DNA of 64,000 nt from JANSWP01 sp041941305 (GCA_041941305.1 JBGTQJ010000048.1:1-64000), one strand, 5' to 3'. Shown: positions 17,133 to 25,781, counted from the first letter of the stretch. Notes: generated by a model not told the origin, from the sequence alone. Translations and numbers: made by a program.

Positions 17133-17423
17133 ATGTTGAATTCAAATTCTGATTTACGATTTTGGCTCGAAAGGCACATGCTTAAAGTCCCAGAAAGTTT
17201 ACATAACCAAACTACAATAGTTATTTTTTCAGATAAAAACACTCCAATTTACATCATCGAAAATCTCACAATTGAGTTAGCCAACATTTCACAGTCCAAA
17301 ATCGCTTTGGCAATTCGTCTGCCTGCGGAATCTCCTACTGAATACAAGTTTGGATTTATGGCTCTGGATTCCATAAAGTCTAAATTTTCAGCAAATAAAA
17401 GGTTTGGGGATTTAATTGAATAG
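17133..17423 (+). CDS. Hypothetical protein next to the IS remnant
   Basis: 96 residues with no recognised domain. It has a mixed alpha/beta composition (TTIVIFSDKNTPIYIIENLTIELANISQSKIALAIRLP), no signal peptide and no membrane segment. An 8-bp hairpin (TGATAGTC/GACTATCA, 17103-17126) precedes its ATG by seven bases. It lies between metH and a decayed transposase gene, so it may itself be a fragment. Coding status is uncertain. Confidence 0.35.
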   Translation: MLNSNSDLRFWLERHMLKVPESLHNQTTIVIFSDKNTPIYIIENLTIELANISQSKIALAIRLPAESPTEYKFGFMALDSIKSKFSANKRFGDLIE

Positions 17424-18210
17424 CCAATAAAAAGATGTTTTAAAATCATAAACAGCTCACTAATAATAAGCTTGTTAGCAATTTCAAACCACTAATTTTG
17501 CCGCCATGTCCTCACATATACCCTCCCACAATCGAAAGACATGGCTTATATATTCCAGTAATTGACAAAGTCAATTCCATGCTTAACGAATCGGGCTTAT
17601 TCTATGTTGGAGACAGCAAATTGGGTAGTCAAGACAACGTAAAAAATTGGAGCAACGATTAGTCAAAGCCACATCAGAACTTGGCCAAATATTGGTTCAA
17701 AAACAGCGTAAAAAAGTACCCAAAACTGTGGAAATGATAAAGCTTAACGTTCAACAAATTTTACAAAAACATCACATGAAGGATTTTTTTGAAATAGATA
17801 TTGAGCAGATAACTCATCAAATTCCAGTTCGTGCTTACAAGAACAGCCCCAGTCGGATGGAAAAAAAATAGAGTTTTCCTTAAGCATCAAAAGGCATAAC
17901 TCTGCGATTGAAAAACATTTCACCAATTAGGCTGGAGAGTTTATGCAACTAATATTGAAAAAGAGAAACCTTCGGCAGTCCAAGCAGTTTTGTGTTACCG
18001 CCAAGAATATAAAATTGAACATACCTTCAATCAACTCTTGAATAAAGTCACTGCTTAAATGCCTGTCTTTTTAAAGAAAGACCACCGAATTGTTGCCTTA
18101 ACCAAGTTACTTTTATTTGCCTTAATGTTTGTATCTACTACACAAAACCAAATTAGAAAACAGCTTGAACACACCGGACAATATTTGAAAGAACCTTTCC
18201 CAGTTAACCC

Positions 18211-18410
18211 CAGGGCTGATCAGTTCTAAAAAATTTCCACGTGCATTTTCCCAAGTTCAAGTTCAAGACCAAGTTCAAGTGCAAAAATTGAGCTTGAACT
18301 TGGTCTTGAACTTGAACTTGAACTTGAACTTGAACTTAAGGGCAATTGGATGAAAAAAACTCATAATAATCCTTTAACACATTAGGAAAATAAAGAACTG
18401 ATCGACCCTG
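18211..18410. mobile_element. 200-bp MITE-like element inserted in the IS1634 remnant
   Basis: The ends are 17-bp inverted repeats differing at two positions: CAGGGCTGATCAGTTCT at 18211-18227, and AGAACTGATCGACCCTG at 18394-18410. They are directly flanked by near-identical 12-bp direct repeats, CCCAGTTAACCC (18199-18210) and CCCAGTTAAACC (18411-18422), as expected for a target-site duplication. Removing the element plus one flank copy restores the transposase frame (FPVNP then GRKTNKPTTE). The interior has no ORF. It holds a perfect 28-bp inverted repeat made of TTGAAC-type hexamers (18252-18279 and 18293-18320). Confidence 0.8.
18252..18335. repeat. TTGAAC hexanucleotide microsatellite forming a 28-bp perfect hairpin
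   Basis: The left arm is built of CAAGTT units and the right arm of AACTTG units. The inner 28 bases pair perfectly around a 13-base spacer, and the right arm carries extra tandem copies up to about 18335. It forms the core of the MITE-like element. Confidence 0.8.
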
Positions 18411-18772
18411 CCCAGTTAAACCTGGACGAAAAACAAATAAGCCGACTACAGAAATGATACTTGTTGCTTTCAAGGATATTTCTTTAGTCATCTTGCCTGT
18501 TCAGGATACTTTCCAAGTCAAGTTAGCTAAACTCAAAATCCTTGAACTTTTGGATTTCAATAAGCGCTATATCTTGACTTGGAGCGGATTTCAATTTTTA
18601 ATGAAAATTTTATTGAAACGTAAGTATTCTATACTTCTACAAATGGAAATTCAAAAAAACGAGTAGCTCTTAATTTCGAGTCTAAAATGTTTTTAATCAC
18701 CTGAATGAAGCCTACCCACCATTTTGTGCCAAAATGTTTCAATAATTCCCCCACACCTCCTTTCTTTGCGAG

Positions 18773-20314
18773 ATGAAGGAAAACGTAAAAACGCTGCAGA
18801 ACAAGCTCACCAAAGCCTACCTCGGAGGTGGCGAAGCCCGCATTGAAAAACAGCACCAAAAAGGTAAACTCACCGCTCGTGAGCGCGTCCATTATCTCCT
18901 TGATGAAGGTTCTTTTGAAGAAATTGGCGCCCTGGTGACTCATCGTACAAAAGATTTCGGGATGGAAAAACAAATTTTTTACGGTGATGGCGTTGTAACA
19001 GGCTACGGTACAATTGATGGAAGATTGGTCTATGTTTTTGCCCAAGATTTCACGGTTTTTGGAGGTTCTCTTTCTGAAACGCATGCAGAGAAGATCTGCA
19101 AAATCATGGATTTGGCAATGAAAACAGGTGCTCCTGTTATTGGGCTAAATGATTCAGGTGGAGCCCGAATTCAGGAAGGCGTTCGCTCCTTAGGTGGTTA
19201 TGCAGATATTTTTTATCGAAATGTAATGGCATCTGGAGTAGTACCTCAAATTTCAGCCATTATGGGCCCATGCGCTGGAGGAGCAGTTTATTCCCCGGCA
19301 ATGACAGATTTTACCATTATGGTAGAAGGAACGAGTTACATGTTTGTAACCGGACCCAATGTCGTAAAAACGGTGACCAATGAAGAAGTGACTTCAGAAG
19401 AATTGGGAGGGGCAAGTGCACATTCAACAAAATCTGGTGTGACACATTTAACAGCAACCAATGATATTGATTGTATTGAAAAAGTGAAACAGCTTTTGAG
19501 TTACATGCCGCAGAATTGTGAAGACACTACCAAGAAATTAGATTATGACATAGGCGAAGAAATCCGGGAGGAATTGGAAAATATCATTCCGGATAGTGCC
19601 AATCAGCCCTACGATATTCGAGAGGTAATAAAAGGTATTGCTGATAAAGACTCTTTTCTTGAAGTTCATCCCGAATATGCAGAAAACATTGTGGTTGGTT
19701 TTTCAAGACTGGCTGGAAGAAGTATAGGTGTTGTTGCTAACCAACCTATAAGTTTGGCCGGCTGCCTCGATGTCAATAGTTCTAAAAAAGCAGCGCGCTT
19801 TGTGCGATTCTGTGATTGTTTCAATATTCCATTATTGGTCTTGGTCGATGTTCCAGGGTTTTTACCTGGTACTGATCAGGAGTGGAATGGAATCATTGTG
19901 AATGGTGCAAAATTGTTGTATGCCCTGAGTGAGGCTACTGTACCGAGGGTTTCTGTGATCACGAGAAAAGCTTATGGTGGAGCTTATGACGTAATGAATT
20001 CCAAACACATCATGGCAGATATGAACTATGCATGGCCATCTGCTGAAATTGCAGTGATGGGGGCAAAAGGCGCGAGTGAAATAATTTTCAGAAAGGAAAT
20101 TCAGGCAGCTGAAAATCCAACCGCTAAACTAGCAGAAAAAGAGGCAGAGTATGCAGAGCTATTTGCCAATCCCTATTCCGCTGCCGAAAGAGGATTTGTG
20201 GATGAAGTCATTTTGCCCAAAAACACCCGACGCAAATTGATCAAAGCTTTTGCCATGTTAGAAAATAAGGTCGCGAAATTACCAAAGAAGAAACACGGGA
20301 ACATACCATTGTGA
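18773..20314 (+). CDS. Acyl-CoA carboxylase carboxyltransferase (beta) subunit, propionyl-CoA carboxylase type
   Basis: 513 residues, the normal length for PccB-type carboxyltransferases. The N-terminal GKLTARERVHYLLDEGSFEEIG, the acyl-CoA-side GGARIQEGVRSLGGYADIFYRNV and MGPCAGGAVYSPAMTDF oxyanion-hole region, and the biotin-side VDVPGFLPGTDQEWNGIIVNGAKLLYA are all present, followed by RKAYGGAYDVMNSKH. It would move the carboxyl group from biotin to propionyl-CoA (or another acyl-CoA) in the cytoplasm, feeding methylmalonyl-CoA or odd-chain and branched-chain catabolism. The biotin carboxylase/BCCP alpha partner is not in the window. Start: the ATG at 18773 gives the usual MKENVKTLQNKL leader. 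Substrate specificity is inferred from family only. Confidence 0.93.
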   Translation: MKENVKTLQNKLTKAYLGGGEARIEKQHQKGKLTARERVHYLLDEGSFEEIGALVTHRTKDFGMEKQIFYGDGVVTGYGTIDGRLVYVFAQDFTVFGGSLSETHAEKICKIMDLAMKTGAPVIGLNDSGGARIQEGVRSLGGYADIFYRNVMASGVVPQISAIMGPCAGGAVYSPAMTDFTIMVEGTSYMFVTGPNVVKTVTNEEVTSEELGGASAHSTKSGVTHLTATNDIDCIEKVKQLLSYMPQNCEDTTKKLDYDIGEEIREELENIIPDSANQPYDIREVIKGIADKDSFLEVHPEYAENIVVGFSRLAGRSIGVVANQPISLAGCLDVNSSKKAARFVRFCDCFNIPLLVLVDVPGFLPGTDQEWNGIIVNGAKLLYALSEATVPRVSVITRKAYGGAYDVMNSKHIMADMNYAWPSAEIAVMGAKGASEIIFRKEIQAAENPTAKLAEKEAEYAELFANPYSAAERGFVDEVILPKNTRRKLIKAFAMLENKVAKLPKKKHGNIPL

Positions 20315-20340
20315 GAGTTCTGGTTTATGAGATCGCTGTA

Positions 20341-20450
20341 CTGTCAGACCATTTCATTGTCAGACTCCTCTGCTGTCAGATAGTCTGACAGCGAAGCGAT
20401 CTGACAATGAAATAGTCTGACAATAAAATGATCTGATAACAAAGAGATCT
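20341..20450. repeat. TCTGACA repeat cluster forming a long hairpin
   Basis: Seven or more copies of TCTGACA/TGTCAGA, some degenerate, fill the 149-base gap between the carboxylase and MDR genes. CATTTCATTGTCAGA (20350-20364) pairs with TCTGACAATGAAAT (20400-20413) and CTGTCAGA pairs with TCTGACAG inside, giving a ~64-base hairpin. Further direct copies follow at about 20416-20450. The length and lack of a T-run argue against a simple terminator. Confidence 0.75.
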
Positions 20451-20463
20451 GAATTCTAAAAAA

Positions 20464-21426
20464 ATGAAAGCACTAGTATTTAAAGAAGCCAATCAACCAA
20501 TTGCGCTACAAGAAATAGAAAAACCACAAGCCGAGAATGGGCAAGTAATAGTGGAAATGAAAGCTGCTGCCTTGAACCATCGGGATGTTTGGATAACAAA
20601 AGGTTTATATCCTGACTTAACTCCAAACGTGGTTGTTGGTTCCGATGGTGTGGGCATAGTGAAGGAAAAAGAAGTCATCTTAAACCCAAATGTCAATTGG
20701 GGGGAAGATCCCCGATATTTTAGCAAAGACTATTCTATTCTTGGCATGCCAACTCATGGCACTTTTGCAGAATACCTTGCAATTGATGAAGACAGATTGG
20801 TCGAAAAACCTGTCCATTTGACTATGGAACAAGCTGCTGCTTTGCCATTGGGAGGAATGACAGCCTATAGAGTTTTGTTCATAAAATGTCAGGCCAAAGC
20901 AGGTGATAAAATCTTAATATCTGGTGTTGGTGGGGGCGTAGCCCTTTTTGCATTTCAATTTGCCTTAGCCATAGGTGCTGAAGTATATGTGACGTCTGGT
21001 TCCAGAGAAAAAATTGAAAGTGCAATTGCAATGGGTGCTGCTGGTGGCGCAAATTATAAAGAAGAAAAATGGCATAAAAAATTCGGAAAAGAAGTTGGCG
21101 GTTTCGATGTCATTATTGATAGTGCAGCAGGAGAAGGCTTTGGACAACTGGCGGCATTATGCAACCCCTGCGCCAGAATTGGAATTTATGGAGGTACCAG
21201 AGGATTGATTAATAAACTCAGTCCTCAACTCATTTTTTGGAAACAACTGGAAATTTATGGCAGTACCATGGGTAGTGATGACGAATTTGTTGAAATGATC
21301 AAATTTGTCAAAAAACACAAAATAGTACCAGTTGTGGATTCCGTCTTTGATTTGACAGATGGTCCAGCCGCATTTGAAAGAATGGAAAAAGGGTTGCAAT
21401 TTGGGAAGATTGTATTAAAAATTTAA
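20464..21426 (+). CDS. MDR-family zinc-independent NADPH:quinone-oxidoreductase-like dehydrogenase
   Basis: 320 residues. The N-terminal GroES-like domain (MKALVFKEANQPIALQEI, ALNHRDVWITKGLYPDLTPNVVVGSDGVGIV) is followed by a Rossmann domain with the nucleotide loop SGVGGGVALFAFQFALAIGAEVYVTSGSREK near residue 155. The catalytic-zinc ligands of alcohol dehydrogenases (C-H-C/E) and the four-Cys structural lobe are absent, which places it with quinone oxidoreductase/enoyl reductase-like MDRs. Substrate is not predictable. It follows the carboxylase gene on the same strand after a hairpin-rich gap, so cotranscription is uncertain. Confidence 0.85.
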   Translation: MKALVFKEANQPIALQEIEKPQAENGQVIVEMKAAALNHRDVWITKGLYPDLTPNVVVGSDGVGIVKEKEVILNPNVNWGEDPRYFSKDYSILGMPTHGTFAEYLAIDEDRLVEKPVHLTMEQAAALPLGGMTAYRVLFIKCQAKAGDKILISGVGGGVALFAFQFALAIGAEVYVTSGSREKIESAIAMGAAGGANYKEEKWHKKFGKEVGGFDVIIDSAAGEGFGQLAALCNPCARIGIYGGTRGLINKLSPQLIFWKQLEIYGSTMGSDDEFVEMIKFVKKHKIVPVVDSVFDLTDGPAAFERMEKGLQFGKIVLKI

Positions 21427-21480
21427 GCTTCACTTACAAATCATCCTATTTGTAAATGAAGCCAATCAATATGCCTCTTT

Positions 21481-21984
21481 ATGAAGTTTTCAACCCTCAT
21501 ACTTGTGCTTATTCTTTCTATTTCATTTTCTGCCACAGCTCAAAAAGAAATGACGAACAAGAAGATGCACAGCATTTTCAAAAAGGAAGCTTCAAGTCTT
21601 GAAGGGGATTTGGGCGCCTGGCAGTTGGAATATGGAGGTCATTTGATCATTGCCATAACAGACGAAAATGCAAATCGGATGAGGCTTTTCACTCCGGTTC
21701 TTGAAGCGGAAAAGCTGGAAAGAGGTCAAATGCGAAAAATGCTGGAAGCAAATTTTCATTCTGCCCTGGATGCAAAATATTCCTTATACAAAGAATTAGT
21801 AGTCAGCGTCTTTACCCATCCTTTAAAAGAACTCACAGAAGAACAGCTCATTGATGCCATGCGACAGGTCGTTACGCTTGCCCAAACTTTTGGCACTTCT
21901 TACACAAGCACTGACTGGGTATACGGCAGTGGTTTTGAGAAACCAAAAGTGAATAAAAGTCCCTCAAAGGATAAGAAGAATTAA
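21481..21984 (+). CDS. Small exported protein of unknown function
   Basis: 167 residues with a clear signal peptide (MKFSTLILVLILSISFSATAQ). The mature part has a compact alpha/beta pattern: FKKEASSLEGDLGAWQLEYGGHLIIAITDENANRMRLFTPV, then a helix with MRKMLEANFHSALDAKYSLYKELVVSVFTHPL and a final helix EEQLIDAMRQVVTLAQTFG. This arrangement resembles the fold of YbjN/type III secretion chaperone-like proteins, some of which are exported in Bacteroidota. That is inference from pattern only. It ends with a lysine-rich tail. The gene is 55 bases after the MDR gene on the same strand and may be cotranscribed with it. Confidence 0.7.
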   Translation: MKFSTLILVLILSISFSATAQKEMTNKKMHSIFKKEASSLEGDLGAWQLEYGGHLIIAITDENANRMRLFTPVLEAEKLERGQMRKMLEANFHSALDAKYSLYKELVVSVFTHPLKELTEEQLIDAMRQVVTLAQTFGTSYTSTDWVYGSGFEKPKVNKSPSKDKKN

Positions 21985-22118
21985 TTAGTAGCTATCTCTG
22001 ATTGTTCTTTGGGTATATTACATTTGGTTGTTTTTTAAAGCAATAAGCGGCGTCTTTCGAAGACACGGTTGCGGCACTTTCTCACTAGATGCTTTACTTT
22101 TCCAGCGTCCTCTTCTAA

Positions 22119-22442
22119 AGAGTCTGTCCCCTCGCTGGAGTTGTTGTTTTAAACAAATGCAATAATGAAAAGCAGGAGTTTTTGACGGATCAACGGGGAA
22201 ATTTTGAGCTGGAAATAGATTGCAACTGCGAATACGAAATTGGCGCTGTCAAGGAAGATTTTGACGAAGGTTTCTTTGTTATTGAATCCGGATATATTGA
22301 TTGTGACAATGTCAATACATTTGCAGATTTGGAGCTGGAACCCAAAGCGGATCCAAGTCCAGCTCCTGTTGTAAAAAAAGAGGAAATTAAGGTTGTCGAT
22401 TTTTTTTCTAAAAGACTCCCTCCAAAACAAAAATATCGATGA
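22119..22442 (+). pseudogene. 5'-truncated OmpA-family / carboxypeptidase-regulatory-like domain fragment
   Basis: An open frame without a good start runs from 22119 to TGA at 22440. It reads PLAGVVVLNKCNNEKQEF, then LTDQRGNFELEIDCNCEYEI and GAVKEDFDEGFFVIES, a pattern typical of the carboxypeptidase-regulatory-like beta domain found before OmpA domains in Bacteroidota outer-membrane proteins ('TDxxGxF' plus 'DCxCxY'). The frame ends with a P/K-rich tail. The signal peptide and upstream domains are missing, so this looks like a 3' remnant rather than a whole gene; a short TTG-started protein (from 22182) cannot be excluded. Its TGA overlaps an ATG (ATGA at 22439-22442) that precedes the ceramidase-like frame. 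Palindromic DNA at about 22048-22140 may mark the truncation site. Confidence 0.55.
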
Positions 22443-23205
22443 AAAAAAAAGTCTATACATTTTTGCAACCGTTACGGTCATCGTCATCATTTTGCTGGCT
22501 ATAATGGAGCCCATTCCTCAAGACGAAGCTTATCACAATTTTGCAGACAACAGGAGTTTTTTAGGCATTCCCAACTTTTGGGACGTGATGAGCAATTTGC
22601 CTATGTTTTTCATTGGCATCTATGGATTTTGGATAAGCGAAAAAAATTATTCGCAACGTCCAGATATTGTTTCCAAAACTTTGCCCTTTGTTTTGTGCCT
22701 GGGTATTTTTTCTGCAAGTTTTGGCTCCGCTTACTACCATTGGGCACCTGATAATCAAACATTGGTATGGGACCGACTCCCCATGACTTTGATGTTTATG
22801 CCTTTGTTTTCTTTGTTGATTTACGATTTTATTGGTAAAAAGGAAGGGACTATAGCCTATTATATCACTATCCCATTGGGCATTTTCAGCGTGCTGTATT
22901 GGCAATACACGGAATCAATTGGACAAGGTGATTTGCGATTTTATGTATTTGTACAATTCTTCCCAATGCTGGCGGTTCCTTTTGTACTTTGGTTATTTCC
23001 CAAAAAAGTAACCTATATTAAATATATCTGGCTAGTGCTCGTTTGGTATATTTTGGCAAAAATTGCTGAATATTTGGATGTCGCCATCTTTGAATTTTTG
23101 GGATTTTGGAGTGGCCACACTATCAAACATTTGACTGCCTCGGTGGCTTTAATTTACGTCATCAAATTTTTGGTCTCCTGGGAGCGAGAATTATTACAGA
23201 AATAA
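22393..23205 (+). CDS. Ceramidase-family (CREST) seven-helix membrane protein
   Basis: About 250 residues. The family hallmarks are all present: IPQDEAYHNFADNR, GIPNFWDVMSNLPMFFIG, the His/Asp-bearing FGSAYYHWAPDNQTLVWDRLPM, and the C-terminal SGHTIKHLTAS with two histidines. These match the metal-dependent lipid hydrolases of the alkaline ceramidase/PAQR-like (CREST) superfamily. Seven hydrophobic segments are visible. Expected role: amide hydrolysis of a sphingolipid-like or other membrane lipid, relevant because many Bacteroidota make sphingolipids; the substrate is inference. The start is problematic. In frame, only TTG 22393 covers the first helix. The natural-looking ATG at 22439 is followed by nine A and is out of frame by one base; with ten A it would read MKKKSLYIFATVTVIV and join perfectly. 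Confidence 0.85.
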   Translation: MSIFFLKDSLQNKNIDEKKSLYIFATVTVIVIILLAIMEPIPQDEAYHNFADNRSFLGIPNFWDVMSNLPMFFIGIYGFWISEKNYSQRPDIVSKTLPFVLCLGIFSASFGSAYYHWAPDNQTLVWDRLPMTLMFMPLFSLLIYDFIGKKEGTIAYYITIPLGIFSVLYWQYTESIGQGDLRFYVFVQFFPMLAVPFVLWLFPKKVTYIKYIWLVLVWYILAKIAEYLDVAIFEFLGFWSGHTIKHLTASVALIYVIKFLVSWERELLQK

Positions 23206-23238
23206 AAAAAGCCCTGCCGTTCGGCAGGGCTTTTTTTA
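23204..23238. terminator. Bidirectional intrinsic terminator
   Basis: GCCCTGCCG (23211-23219) pairs with CGGCAGGGC (23222-23230), with A-run before and T-run after. It serves the ceramidase-like gene (+) and the convergent permease gene (-). Confidence 0.92.
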
Positions 23239-23247
23239 TTTGAAAAT

Positions 23248-25710
23248 TTACTCATCTCTAAGCGAATTTATCGGATTTGCCAAAGCTGCCCGAATACTCT
23301 GAAAGCTTACTGTAAAAAATGCAATGGCTACGGCCAGAAGTCCTGCTACTACAAACATCCACCATTGAATTTCTATTCGATAGGCGAAATCCTGAAGCCA
23401 TTGTTTACCCAACCACCAGGCTAGCGGTGAAGCAAAAACCAATGCAATAGCAACCAATTTCAGGAAATCCTTGGAAAGTAAGGTTACAATATTTTCTGTA
23501 GTAGCACCTAGCACCTTTCGAATACCTATCTCTTTGGTACGTTGTTGAGTAATATAGGCTGCCAAACCCAATAAGCCCATGCAGGCAATAAATATTGCAA
23601 TAAAAGCAAATACACTCAATACACGCCTGGAATCCATTTCTTTTTGGTACAACAACTCCCAGTCGCGATCCATAAAATCATAATTGAAGGGTTGATTAGG
23701 CAATTCCGTTTTCCACAAAGCCTCAATAGCGTTGATAGTACCTTGAAAATCAGGAGGACTCATCCTCACGGTTATCAAATTATCTACTCCGTTGCCGTTT
23801 CCGCTTTCGTTATGCACCATAAATAATGGCGAAATGACCTGATGCAAGGTCTGAAAGTGAAAATCCTTAATGACCCCTACAATTGTATATTGAGAAGGGG
23901 AATCAGGGTTCGCATTCAAAAAGGCATTATTGGATTCTAATTGTTTACCAATAGGATCGGTGAGACCCATTTCCTTTACTGCAGCTTCATTGATGATTAC
24001 TGAAAGGGTATCTGTAAACTCTTCGGAAAAACTTCTTCCTTCGATAATTTCCATATTCATACATTCCACATAACCCTCATCAACCACCATCCCACTTCCC
24101 GTGGACATTTCATTGGCACCCTGTGGGCGAAAGGAAATACCGAAATAATTGTCACCAGGCTGCGTATTGCAACCACTAACTGCAACGACTCCAGGTAATG
24201 CTTTTATCTTTTTCTTAAAAGTGTCTGATTTTTGCGGCGTCAAACCAAAAGCACCAGTTAGGGTTACCAAATGTTCTTTATTGAAGCCCAATTCCTTGTT
24301 TTGAATATATTCCAATTGGCGATATACGACTATGGTGGCAATGATCAAAAATGCGGAAATCGCAAATTGAAATACGACAAGAGAGTTTCTCAGAATCGTG
24401 CCCTTCCCGGTTGAAGCAAACTTTCCTCTCAACACTTCCAGCGGTTTGAAATTTGACAAAAAGAAGGCAGGATAACTTCCAGCTAACAAACCCACCAAAA
24501 GCCCCATGCCTATCAAACCCGGGATATATTGTAAGTTGGTAATCTGAGCTGTTGAAAAAGATTTATTGGCAATTTGATTGAACCAGGGTATGCTCAATTG
24601 TAAAATTGCCCAAGCCAAAATAGTGCTAATCAAGCTTATCGCAATCGCCTCAATCAAAAACTGTCCAGCAATAGTTTGCCGGTCAGAACCCAAGGTTTTT
24701 CTGATACCAACTTCTTTAGCTCTTTCGGCAGAGCGGGCAGTAGCCAAATTCATGAAATTGATGCAGGCAATGAATAAAATCAAAATAGCAATTGCCAGAA
24801 AAATATAAACTCGTGCCTTGCTGCCATTGGGTTTCATCTCAGATTCGAGCTGCGAGGTCAGATAAATTTCAGGCAGTGGCTGAAGGAAATAACGATAACC
24901 ATTCCCGGATTTTTGGTACTCTTCATAAGTCACTCCAAAATTCCGTAGAATAGGTCCACTGGCAAATTTGGTGACCATATCAGGGAATTTGCTTTCCAAA
25001 GCTTCGGCAGAAGCATTAGGAGCTAGCTTCAGGTAGGAAAAAGCCGAAAAGCTGATATAATTGGTCTGCTGTTGGATAAATTGCAGTGCAGTAGAAGATT
25101 GAATCATATCAAACCTCATGTGGCTATTTTCTGGCAAATCTTCACAAACACCCGTAACCGACAATATAACGTCTTGTGCACCTGGCTGAGGTGCTGGAAT
25201 CCGCATCGTTTTGCCCACTGCATTTTCTTCGCCAAAATATTTGCGTGCAGTGCTTTGAGTCAGGACAATTGACTCTGGTTTGTTCAATACCTCGTCTGGT
25301 TTACCTTCTAACAGCTTAAAATCAAAAAACTGGAAGAAATTACTATCTGCCCAAATCCTATTGGCTTCTTCATATAGTGCTTCATCTTTTTTAAAGGTTA
25401 CTGTTCCCTGGAAGAAAAACATCCTCGTAGCGTCTTCTACTTCAGGATATTCCTCTTTGGCACTGTGGGCGTATGAATGTGGAATTATGGCATACAAACG
25501 AGCACGACCAGGATATTTTCTCTCCAATGCCATCCTGTAAATCCTGTCTCCGTCTTTATGAAATTTATCATAACTCAATTCATCCTGGACATACATCAAA
25601 ATCAACAAGCAACAAGCCATCCCGATAGCCAAACCTAAGATATTAATGAAGGTGTAACCTTTATGTCTTCCAAGTTGGCGAAGGGCAATTTTCAGGTAAT
25701 TTTGTAACAT
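23248..25710 (-). CDS. ABC transporter permease, FtsX/MacB-like, two-FtsX type
   Basis: 820 residues in the standard Bacteroidota layout. The first transmembrane helix (LGRHKGYTFINILGLAIGMACCLLILM) is followed by a large MacB periplasmic-core domain and an FtsX domain of three helices around residues 290-420, with RAKEVGIRKTLGSDRQTIAGQFL. Then come a fourth helix, a second periplasmic domain, and a C-terminal FtsX domain with RTKEIGIRKVLGATTENIVTLLSKDFLKL. Family members move or mechanically couple to substrates at the inner membrane (peptides, lipoproteins, drugs) with a separate ATPase. No ATPase or membrane-fusion protein is adjacent. The function in this strain is unknown. Both FtsX blocks look intact. 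Confidence 0.93.
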   Translation of the reverse strand: MLQNYLKIALRQLGRHKGYTFINILGLAIGMACCLLILMYVQDELSYDKFHKDGDRIYRMALERKYPGRARLYAIIPHSYAHSAKEEYPEVEDATRMFFFQGTVTFKKDEALYEEANRIWADSNFFQFFDFKLLEGKPDEVLNKPESIVLTQSTARKYFGEENAVGKTMRIPAPQPGAQDVILSVTGVCEDLPENSHMRFDMIQSSTALQFIQQQTNYISFSAFSYLKLAPNASAEALESKFPDMVTKFASGPILRNFGVTYEEYQKSGNGYRYFLQPLPEIYLTSQLESEMKPNGSKARVYIFLAIAILILFIACINFMNLATARSAERAKEVGIRKTLGSDRQTIAGQFLIEAIAISLISTILAWAILQLSIPWFNQIANKSFSTAQITNLQYIPGLIGMGLLVGLLAGSYPAFFLSNFKPLEVLRGKFASTGKGTILRNSLVVFQFAISAFLIIATIVVYRQLEYIQNKELGFNKEHLVTLTGAFGLTPQKSDTFKKKIKALPGVVAVSGCNTQPGDNYFGISFRPQGANEMSTGSGMVVDEGYVECMNMEIIEGRSFSEEFTDTLSVIINEAAVKEMGLTDPIGKQLESNNAFLNANPDSPSQYTIVGVIKDFHFQTLHQVISPLFMVHNESGNGNGVDNLITVRMSPPDFQGTINAIEALWKTELPNQPFNYDFMDRDWELLYQKEMDSRRVLSVFAFIAIFIACMGLLGLAAYITQQRTKEIGIRKVLGATTENIVTLLSKDFLKLVAIALVFASPLAWWLGKQWLQDFAYRIEIQWWMFVVAGLLAVAIAFFTVSFQSIRAALANPINSLRDE

Positions 25711-25733
25711 AATTAGTGGGTGAATTATTTAAA

Positions 25734-25781
25734 TGAAGGGAGGACATCGGCGGCTACTTGTCCCTTTGGGAAAGCCGCCAA
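25734..25781. repeat. Dispersed repeat shared with 10536-10580
   Basis: GAAGGGAGGACAT, GGCGGCTACTTG and TCCCTTTGGGAAA occur in the same order and spacing as at 10.5 kb. Here it lies just upstream of the permease start and beside the 24-bp perfect palindrome. Confidence 0.75.

Larger units (their letters stand above)
17540..18666 (+). pseudogene. Decayed IS1634-family transposase
   Basis: Fragments in order match IS1634 transposases. HGLYIPVIDKVNSM and GLFYVGDSKLGSQ (17540-17635) are the 'GDxKM' region. QRLVKATSELGQILVQKQRKK then HQIPVRAYKNSPSRMEKK (17647-17871) follow. A frame change leads into LGWRVYATNIEKEKPS and YRQEYKIEHTFNQLLNKV (17928-18055). After an in-frame TAA comes MPVFLKKDHRIVALTKLLLFAL and LKEPFPVNP (to 18209). 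After the 200-bp insertion it continues GRKTNKPTTEMILVAFKDI (from about 18423). At least one stop, one frameshift, an internal deletion and one insertion make it inactive. A TAATTTTG box lies at 17493-17500. No terminal inverted repeats of the parent IS could be fixed. Confidence 0.85.

Noticed and set aside
18252..18335. CRISPR array
   Set aside because: The repeats are contiguous hexamers without spacers.
20341..20450. CRISPR array or riboswitch
   Set aside because: Repeats are only 7 bases with irregular spacing and no cas genes; structure is a simple hairpin plus tail.
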